This document shows, one piece after another, positions 52,738-58,312 of a stretch of DNA of 58,312 nucleotides. Source of the DNA: Pseudomonas sp. RIT-PI-q (lineage in GTDB: Bacteria; Pseudomonadota; Gammaproteobacteria; Pseudomonadales; Pseudomonadaceae); NCBI RefSeq assembly GCF_001297125.1, contig NZ_LHPC01000042.1, positions 1-58,312 of the forward strand, given 5' to 3'. The notes beneath the pieces are model-generated. The model saw nothing but the letters and a program-made list of their open reading frames with translations. It ran no database searches and was not told the DNA's origin. Position 1 is the stretch's first letter. Every line of letters begins with the position of its first letter. The position numbers were made by a program, and so were the translations under genes.

Positions 52738-53386
52738 ATTGATGACGGCGTCGATCCAGCGCAATCACCAACAATGCAATCAGCACAAACCCCACCAACA
52801 ATCCCCCGGCATTTATAAACACCTGTGGATAACCCAGCTTCTCGACATCAATGAACGGATACGGATACGTCGCCAGCAAATGCCCGCGCAGCAGCGAATA
52901 AGCAAAATACACAACCGGGTAAATCACCCACAACGCGATGTGCTTCAGCCGTAACGTGCCCTTGGGCACACAGCACCACCAATAGATCAAAAACAGCAGC
53001 GGCATGACGTCATGCATCAGCTCATCGGCCAGCCATTGCCAGCCTTCGGGGTGCCATAAATGGCGCAACAACACGCTGTACGCCAGGCCGACCACGGCGA
53101 TGCTCACGGCAATTCCACTGCTGACCCACGGCTGCAAAAACCAGCGTCGCGCCGCCGATTCGCGGGACGTCAATTCACAGGTCAGCACGGTCGCCACCAG
53201 GGTATTGCTGAGCACGGTGAAGTAGCTGAAGAAGCTCATCAGCCCACCCATCAGACTGGCGGCCAGCGTCCAGCGTGAGTAGAAAATCAGGTACAGCTGA
53301 ATGCTCAATCCCGCCCAGCCAAGCATCGCCGCCACAGCGACAAAACGACGCCTCGCGGCAGCACCTGGCGTCGTTTGGGTGACCAT
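52733..53386 (-). CDS. Pr6Pr family membrane protein
   Basis: 217-residue inner-membrane protein with six hydrophobic helices and short loops. Family marks are SFFSYFTVLSNTLVATVL near the N-terminus, HDVMPLLFLIYW in the middle and YPYPFIDV before the last helix. Its function is not known. I start at ATG 53386, two bases after the VF530 stop; a longer frame from 53452 would overlap that gene. The protein ends with Leu-TAG, the TAG being part of a REP. Confidence 0.85.
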   Translation of the reverse strand: MVTQTTPGAAARRRFVAVAAMLGWAGLSIQLYLIFYSRWTLAASLMGGLMSFFSYFTVLSNTLVATVLTCELTSRESAARRWFLQPWVSSGIAVSIAVVGLAYSVLLRHLWHPEGWQWLADELMHDVMPLLFLIYWWCCVPKGTLRLKHIALWVIYPVVYFAYSLLRGHLLATYPYPFIDVEKLGYPQVFINAGGLLVGFVLIALLVIALDRRRHQL

Positions 53387-53388
53387 GT

Positions 53389-53619
53389 TCAGAGCGGACG
53401 CTTGGTGCGCATCAACTTCACGTACAAGCGCTCGACCTTCTCCCGCGCCCACGGGGTTTTGCGCAGGAACGTCAGGCTCGACTTGATGCTCGGGTCACTC
53501 TTGAAACAACGGATGTCGATGCGCTCGGCCAGCCCGGACCATTCATAGTGTTCAACCAGGACGTTGAGGATTTGCTCCAGCGTCACGCCGTGCAGCGGGT
53601 TGTTGTTCTGTTCGGTCAT
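53389..53619 (-). CDS. VF530-family small protein (DUF2132)
   Basis: 76-residue cytoplasmic protein of the VF530/DUF2132 family: NPLHGVTLEQILNVLVEHYE, then CFKSDPSIKSSLTFLRKTPW and AREKVERLYV. Members form a small helical fold suggested to bind DNA; the role is unknown. It stands upstream of the Pr6Pr gene on the same strand with a 2-nt gap, so the two are probably cotranscribed. Confidence 0.88.
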   Translation of the reverse strand: MTEQNNNPLHGVTLEQILNVLVEHYEWSGLAERIDIRCFKSDPSIKSSLTFLRKTPWAREKVERLYVKLMRTKRPL

Positions 53620-53987
53620 GCCGTGCCTTTGAGCGAAGTAGGGATTGGAAGCCGCGCACCTTAGCCGAGGGGCTGTTCGGGTGGAAGGGCTCTGTGCGCT
53701 ATCTTCTAAATGTAGGTGATTCCGTAAAACCTGTAGGAGCGAGCTCGCTCGCGATGGACGCCAATGAAAACGCGTGCCGTCTGGATGAACGCGGTGTTGT
53801 GACGTTCTTCGCGAGCGAGCTCGCTCCTACAGGATGACTGTTACGTAATCCGAAACGATGCATGTCAGGAAAAGCCCTTTCTCTATTTGTAACAGGACAT
53901 TATCCTTACGCCCGCCAAGCTGAAACGCTTCCGCTACCTGCTTCACTCCAGTTCATCCCCCAGAAAAAGATCAAGAATTTCCTCTCT
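53620..53987. other. Divergent spacer with REPIN and porin upstream region
   Basis: A 368-bp gap holding the VF530 promoter (left), a REPIN at 53731-53832, and a 155-bp stretch before the porin start in which the porin frame is open from 53862. I see no other gene. Confidence 0.5.
53731..53832. repeat. REPIN
   Basis: CTGTAGGAGCGAGCTCGCTC ... GCGAGCGAGCTCGCTCCTACA form the arms around a roughly 55-bp spacer. Confidence 0.9.
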
Positions 53988-55370
53988 ATGCCTTATTTTC
54001 AAACTTCGCGAGATAGCGCTGTCTTGCCTGCTATTGCCAGCAGAAAAGCCCTGAACCTGATCGGTGGATTAACCACGTTGGGTTTCGTCACCTGTGCTCA
54101 GGCGGCGCCGGCCTTCGATAGCGAGTCGCCGTGGATGCTCGGCGACTGGAACGGCAAGCGCACTGAACTTTCGGAAAAAGGCTACGACTTCAAAGTCGAT
54201 TACACCGGGGAAATGGGCAGCAATCTGCACGGCGGCTACGACCACGACCGCACTGCCCGCTACAGCGACCAGTTCGGCCTCGGCACGCACCTGGACTTGC
54301 AGAAAATCCTCGGTTGGGACGACGCCGAATTTCAGCTGACCATCACCGAACGCAGCGGCAACAACATCAGCAATGACCGGATCAACGATCCGCGCGTTGG
54401 CGGCTTCACCTCGGCCCAGGAAGTCTGGGGGCGCGGGCAGACCTGGCGCCTGACGCAGATGTGGTATCAGCAGAAATTCTTCGACCAGAAACTCGACATC
54501 AAGGTCGGCCGCTTCGGCGAAGGCGAGGACTTCAACAGCTTCCCCTGCGACTTCCAGAACCTGGCGTTCTGCGGCTCCCAGGTCGGCAACTGGGTCGGTG
54601 GCATCTGGTACAACTGGCCGGTCAGCCAGTGGGCGCTGCGGGTCAAATATCACCTGACGCCGGAGTTGTATGCGCAAGTCGGCGCGTATGAGCAGAACCC
54701 GTCGAACCTCGATCGCGGCAATGGCTTCAAGCTCAGCGGCAGCGGCACCGAGGGCGCGATCGTGCCGGTGGAACTGGTCTGGACGCCGAAACTCAACGGC
54801 CTGCCGGGCGAATACCGCGCCGGTTATTACTACAGCAGCGCCAATGCCACTGACGCTTATAAAGACAGCAACGGCCAGCCCGCGGCGCTGAGTGGCGAGG
54901 CGTACCGCAGCGCGTCGAGCAAGCACGGCCTCTGGCTGGGTATTCAGCAGCAAATCACTAGCCGGGCCAGCGACAATTCACGCGGGTTGAGTGTGTTTGC
55001 CAACGGCACGATGCACGACAAGAAAACCAACGCCATCGACAACTATGTCCAGGCCGGTGTCGTCTATAAAGGCCTGTTCGACGCCCGCGCCAGGGACGAC
55101 ATCGGTTTCGCCCTCGCCCGGGTTCACGTCAACCCGGCCTACCGCAAAAACGCCGAGGCGACCAATCAGGCCCGAGACGTTTTCGACTACGACGACCCGT
55201 CGTTCCTGCCACCGCAGGACACCGAATACAGCGCCGAACTCTATTACGGCGTGCACGTCACGAACTGGCTGACCGTGCGCCCGAACCTGCAATACATCCG
55301 CCACCCCGGTGGCGTGGACCAGGTCGATGACGCGCTGATTGGCGGCATCAAGATCCAGTCATCCTTCTAA
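53988..55370 (+). CDS. OprB-family carbohydrate porin
   Basis: Outer-membrane sugar porin of 460 residues. It has a signal peptide (ALNLIGGLTTLGFVTCAQAA), a mature start SPWMLGDWNGKRTELSEKGY, VDYTGEMGSNLHGGY, many alternating beta segments and a C-terminal aromatic end (KIQSSF), all typical of OprB. I choose ATG 53988 because it directly precedes the signal peptide; the frame is open from 53862 but the extra 42 residues are not porin-like. OprB porins admit glucose to the periplasm, where the glucose dehydrogenase encoded next oxidises it. Symbol withheld because several OprB paralogues exist in pseudomonads. Confidence 0.88.
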   Translation: MPYFQTSRDSAVLPAIASRKALNLIGGLTTLGFVTCAQAAPAFDSESPWMLGDWNGKRTELSEKGYDFKVDYTGEMGSNLHGGYDHDRTARYSDQFGLGTHLDLQKILGWDDAEFQLTITERSGNNISNDRINDPRVGGFTSAQEVWGRGQTWRLTQMWYQQKFFDQKLDIKVGRFGEGEDFNSFPCDFQNLAFCGSQVGNWVGGIWYNWPVSQWALRVKYHLTPELYAQVGAYEQNPSNLDRGNGFKLSGSGTEGAIVPVELVWTPKLNGLPGEYRAGYYYSSANATDAYKDSNGQPAALSGEAYRSASSKHGLWLGIQQQITSRASDNSRGLSVFANGTMHDKKTNAIDNYVQAGVVYKGLFDARARDDIGFALARVHVNPAYRKNAEATNQARDVFDYDDPSFLPPQDTEYSAELYYGVHVTNWLTVRPNLQYIRHPGGVDQVDDALIGGIKIQSSF

Positions 55371-55388
55371 TTAATGGCACAAGCCCCT

Positions 55389-55480
55389 TGTAGGAGCTGG
55401 CTTGCCAGCGAAGGCGATCTATCAGGCGACAATTGCGCCGACTGACACACCGCTTTCGCTGGCAAGCCAGCTCCTACAGG
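55389..55480. repeat. REPIN
   Basis: TGTAGGAGCTGGCTTGCCAG ... CTGGCAAGCCAGCTCCTACAG lies between the porin and gcd. It may separate their transcripts. Confidence 0.9.
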
Positions 55481-55583
55481 GATTGCGGCGTCCAAATTCA
55501 TTTATCTGAACCATGCCCGCTCAGGATCATCATCTACAGTGAACTTGCGCGGGACTACTTGAAACGTCACGGAGAACCACACT

Positions 55584-57992
55584 ATGAGCACTGATGGTGC
55601 TTTGAGTCGAAGCCGTCTGCTGCCGAGCCTGCTCGGTATCCTGCTTCTGCTAATGGGCCTGGCCATGCTGGCCGGGGGGATCAAGCTGAGCATGCTCGGC
55701 GGCTCGCTGTATTACCTGCTGGCCGGTATCGGCCTGGCGCTGACCGGCGCACTGCTGATCGCGGCTCGCCGTGCGGCGCTGGGCCTGTACGCACTGGTGC
55801 TGTTTGCCAGTACCGTGTGGGCCCTGTGGGAAGTCGGCCTCGACTGGTGGCAACTGGTGCCGCGCCTGGCGCTGTTGTTTGCGCTGGGCATCGTCATGTT
55901 GCTGCCGTGGTTCCGTCGTCCGTTGTTGCTGAGCGGCGCGGCCCCGATGGGCACCGGCGCGCTGAGCGTGGCCGTGGTACTCGCTGGCGTTGCGGCATTG
56001 GCCAGCCAGTTCACCAACCCCGGTGAAATCAAAGGCCAACTGGACCGCGACAGCGTCCCGGGCATGACCAACACCGCCCCGGCCATGCCCGACGGTGACT
56101 GGAACTCCTACGGCCGCAGCGCCCATGGCGACCGCTACTCGCCACTGGCGCAGATCACGCCACAGAACGTGAACAAGCTGGTGCCGGCCTGGACCTTCCG
56201 CACTGGCGACCTGCCAGGGCCGAACGATCCGGGCGAAACCACCGCTGAAAACACCCCGCTGAAAGTCAACGGCATGCTCTACGTCTGCACGCCGCACAGC
56301 CAGGTGATTGCCCTGGACCCGGACACCGGCAAGGAAATCTGGCGTTTCGACCCGAAGCTCTCCACGCAAAACGCGGCGAACTTCAAGGGTTGGGCACACA
56401 TGACCTGCCGTGGCGTGTCGTATCACGATGACGCCGCGTATGCCTCCGAGCAGAGCCCGACCGGCCGCGCCAGCGCGCCCGTCACCCGCGCCTGCCCGCG
56501 CCGGACCTCCCCGCCGCCCGCCGCCACCCGCCTGATCGCCCTGAACGCCGACACCGGCAAAATGTGCGAAGACTTCGGCAACGGCGGCCAGGTCGACCTG
56601 AGCGCCAACATCGGCGGCTTTACGGCCGGCGGTTACTACTCCACCTCGCCACCGGCAGTCACCAAAGACCTGGTGGTGATTGGCGGTCACGTCACCGATA
56701 ACGTCTCCACCGACGAGCCAAGCGGCGTCATCCGCGCGTTCGACGTGCACACCGGCAAACTGGTGTGGAACTGGGACAGCGGCAACCCGGACGACACCAC
56801 GCCGATTGCCGACGGCAAGGTTTACACCCGCAACTCGCCGAACATGTGGTCCATGTTCGCCGTCGACGAAAAACTCGGCATGCTCTACCTACCGATGGGC
56901 AACCAGACCCCGGACCAATTCGGTGGTGCGCGCACCCCTGAATCGGAACTGCACGCTGCCGGCCTGACCGCGCTCGACATCGGCACCGGCAAGGCGCGCT
57001 GGCACTTCCAGTTCACCCACCATGACCTGTGGGACATGGACGTCGGCGGCCAGCCAACCCTGATGGACCTGAAAACCGCTGAAGGCGTGAAGCCAGCGCT
57101 GCTCGCGTCCACCAAGCAAGGCAGCATCTACGTGCTGGACCGCAGCACCGGCAAGGCCATCGTGCCAATCAACGAAGTGCCTGTGCCACAAGGCGCAGTC
57201 GAAGGCGATCACACCTCGCCAACCCAACCGAAATCCGACCTCAACCTCATGCCGCCGCCGTTGCAGGAACGCGACATGTGGGGCGTGACCCCGTTCGACC
57301 AACTGATCTGCCGGATCGACTTCAAATCCCTGCGCTACGACGGCCCGTTCACCCCGCCATCGCTGCAAGGTTCGATCGTCTACCCAGGCAACTTCGGTGT
57401 GTTCGACTGGGGCGGCATCTCGGTCGATCCGGTGCGTCAGATCGCGTTCGTGAACCCGAGCTACATGGCGTTCAAATCAAAACTGATCCCGGCCGCCGAA
57501 ATCGCCGCCCAAGGCCCGCGCAAAAGCGAAACCGAAGGCGTGCAACCCAACAAAGGCGCGCCGTACGGCGTAGTCCTCGAAGCCCTGCTGTCGCCCATGG
57601 GCCTGCCGTGCCAGGCGCCGGCCTGGGGCTACGTGGCGGCCATCGACTTGACCACCGCCAAAACCCTGTGGAAACACAAAAACGGCACCGTACGCGACAG
57701 CTCACCGGTCCCGATCCCGTTGAGCATGGGCGTGCCAAGCCTGGGCGGGACCTTCACCACCGCCGGTGGCGTCGGCTTCCTGAGCGGCACCCTCGACCAA
57801 TACCTGCGCGCCTACGACGTGAAAAACGGCAAGCAGTTGTGGGAAGGCCGCCTGCCAGCAGGCGCGCAAACCACACCGATGACCTACACCGGCAAGGACG
57901 GCAAGCAATACGTGCTGGTCGTTGCGGGCGGTCATGGCTCGCTGGGCACCAAGCAGGGTGACTATGTGATTGCTTACAAGTTGTCTGAGTAA
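55584..57992 (+). CDS. gcd: Membrane PQQ-dependent glucose dehydrogenase
   Basis: 802-residue inner-membrane quinoprotein that oxidises glucose to gluconolactone in the periplasm and passes electrons to ubiquinone. Five N-terminal helices (to about 145) precede the eight-bladed propeller: GDWNSYGRSAHGDRYSPLAQ, CTPHSQVIALDPDTG, VTDNVSTDEPSGVIRAFD, NSPNMWSMFAVDEKLGMLYL, THHDLWDMDVGGQPTL, YVLDRSTGKAI, WGGISVDPVRQIAF and MTYTGKDGKQYVLVVAGGHG. GGAG lies 9 nt before the ATG. One odd spot: the block at 56450-56530 reads CPRRTSPPPAATRLIA, where family members keep CPRRI-x-LP-x-x-D-x-RLIA. The differences are mostly changes to C and could be local errors. Confidence 0.95.
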   Translation: MSTDGALSRSRLLPSLLGILLLLMGLAMLAGGIKLSMLGGSLYYLLAGIGLALTGALLIAARRAALGLYALVLFASTVWALWEVGLDWWQLVPRLALLFALGIVMLLPWFRRPLLLSGAAPMGTGALSVAVVLAGVAALASQFTNPGEIKGQLDRDSVPGMTNTAPAMPDGDWNSYGRSAHGDRYSPLAQITPQNVNKLVPAWTFRTGDLPGPNDPGETTAENTPLKVNGMLYVCTPHSQVIALDPDTGKEIWRFDPKLSTQNAANFKGWAHMTCRGVSYHDDAAYASEQSPTGRASAPVTRACPRRTSPPPAATRLIALNADTGKMCEDFGNGGQVDLSANIGGFTAGGYYSTSPPAVTKDLVVIGGHVTDNVSTDEPSGVIRAFDVHTGKLVWNWDSGNPDDTTPIADGKVYTRNSPNMWSMFAVDEKLGMLYLPMGNQTPDQFGGARTPESELHAAGLTALDIGTGKARWHFQFTHHDLWDMDVGGQPTLMDLKTAEGVKPALLASTKQGSIYVLDRSTGKAIVPINEVPVPQGAVEGDHTSPTQPKSDLNLMPPPLQERDMWGVTPFDQLICRIDFKSLRYDGPFTPPSLQGSIVYPGNFGVFDWGGISVDPVRQIAFVNPSYMAFKSKLIPAAEIAAQGPRKSETEGVQPNKGAPYGVVLEALLSPMGLPCQAPAWGYVAAIDLTTAKTLWKHKNGTVRDSSPVPIPLSMGVPSLGGTFTTAGGVGFLSGTLDQYLRAYDVKNGKQLWEGRLPAGAQTTPMTYTGKDGKQYVLVVAGGHGSLGTKQGDYVIAYKLSE

Positions 57993-57995
57993 GTT

Positions 57996-58312
57996 TTAGC
58001 GGCGGTAAAAGCAAAGGCGACTCCTGTGAGGGGGTCGCCTTTTTTTGTGGATGCACGCCGAACAACTGGCAGATCGCACCATTCCTGTAGGAGCTGGCTT
58101 GCCAGCGAAGCATTCGAATACGCCAAGTTTATCCTGATAAAACGCGTCATCGTTGACTACCTTCGCGATCTCCCACATTTGAATACAGTGAATTTCTGAG
58201 ACAGGAGCGTTTGCATCGACAACCTCCACAGGCGCTAAGTACATGCAGGGACATGCATGCTTGCGTCCAGCGAAAGCGATATAGAGAGCCGTGTCGGGCT
58301 TTCCCTGAGTAT
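57996..58312 (-). CDS. Possible partial ORF entering from the right edge
   Basis: The minus-strand frame is open from the window end to 57996. The part from the edge to about 58112 (KPDTALYIAFAGRKHACPCM, then PVSEIHCIQMWEIAKVVNDD) looks like protein, but its last ~35 codons read through a REP and the gcd terminator. It could be the 3' end of a gene extended by an inserted REP, or chance. No family recognised. The rest of the 320 bp after gcd holds only the terminator and REP. Confidence 0.3.
   Translation of the reverse strand, partial: TQGKPDTALYIAFAGRKHACPCMYLAPVEVVDANAPVSEIHCIQMWEIAKVVNDDAFYQDKLGVFECFAGKPAPTGMVRSASCSACIHKKRRPPHRSRLCFYRR
58013..58047 (+). terminator. Rho-independent terminator of gcd
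   Basis: AAAGGCGAC, loop, GGTCGCCTTTTTTT: a GC-rich stem followed by seven T, 20 bp after the gcd stop. Confidence 0.88.
58085..58111 (+). repeat. Single REP
   Basis: CTGTAGGAGCTGGCTTGCCAG followed by CGAAG. No partner arm is seen before the window end. Confidence 0.8.

Noticed and set aside
53862..53987. Longer start for the OprB-like porin
   Set aside because: The extra 42 residues do not form part of a signal peptide, whereas the ATG at 53988 directly precedes one.
1..58312. CRISPR array
   Set aside because: The repeated units are REPINs: inverted pairs scattered between genes, without regular spacer-repeat units or cas genes.

Overview
The window looks like chromosomal DNA from a fluorescent Pseudomonas (P. 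fluorescens group). The evidence is the high GC content, the dense REP/REPIN hairpins of the TGTAGGAGC...GCTCCTACA and TGTGGGAGC...GCTCCCACA types, and typical Pseudomonas genes: gcd beside an OprB porin, a YN-GYP response regulator, and DUF6543/NEL-type large toxins. I see no rRNA, tRNA, CRISPR array, integrase or transposase gene.

Layout. 1-2009: a tandem REPIN array, then a minus-strand Nudix / LysE-type exporter / GNAT operon. 2280-12289: a large signalling island. A YN-GYP response regulator faces a five-gene plus-strand operon: receiver-PAS-GGDEF-EAL, receiver-GGDEF-EAL, a periplasmic diheme cytochrome c peroxidase, a membrane histidine kinase and a receiver-histidine kinase. Four of the five genes start inside the stop codon of the gene before or are closely spaced. 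Three of the proteins share one unusual extended receiver domain. 12413-17482: a PuuP-like permease, a DavA-like amidase, a divergent LuxR regulator, then a membrane-anchored GltB-like FMN enzyme. 17671-21924: a gtrA-gtrB-gtrII glucosylation operon and an OpgC acyltransferase. 22015-23436: a ProY-like amino-acid permease, followed by a 787-bp near-palindromic repeat.

24725-37645: an unusual class A PBP, then two tandem paralogous proteins of about 1550 residues with a DUF6543-type N-terminal part, leucine-rich repeats and a C-terminal NEL-type E3 ubiquitin ligase domain. 37699-50811: two tandem alpha-type (CS1/Cbl-like) chaperone-usher fimbrial operons on the minus strand, each ordered pilin - usher - tip adhesin - chaperone - second pilin. 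The downstream copy has an extra adhesin. Both copies keep a conserved upstream block and a hairpin between the pilin and usher genes. 51307-52649: a PadR regulator and a siderophore-interacting ferric reductase, resembling YqjI/YqjH. 52733-53619: Pr6Pr and VF530 genes. 53988-57992: an OprB-like porin and PQQ glucose dehydrogenase, which together form the periplasmic glucose oxidation route.

Most promising for new biology: (1) the operon that joins a periplasmic diheme peroxidase to kinases and to a GGDEF/EAL pair with complementary degeneracy; (2) the tandem NEL effector-like proteins; (3) the duplicated fimbrial operons with conserved intercistronic hairpins; (4) four genes whose stop codon is supplied, each time as a Leu-TAG end, by a REP-type element.
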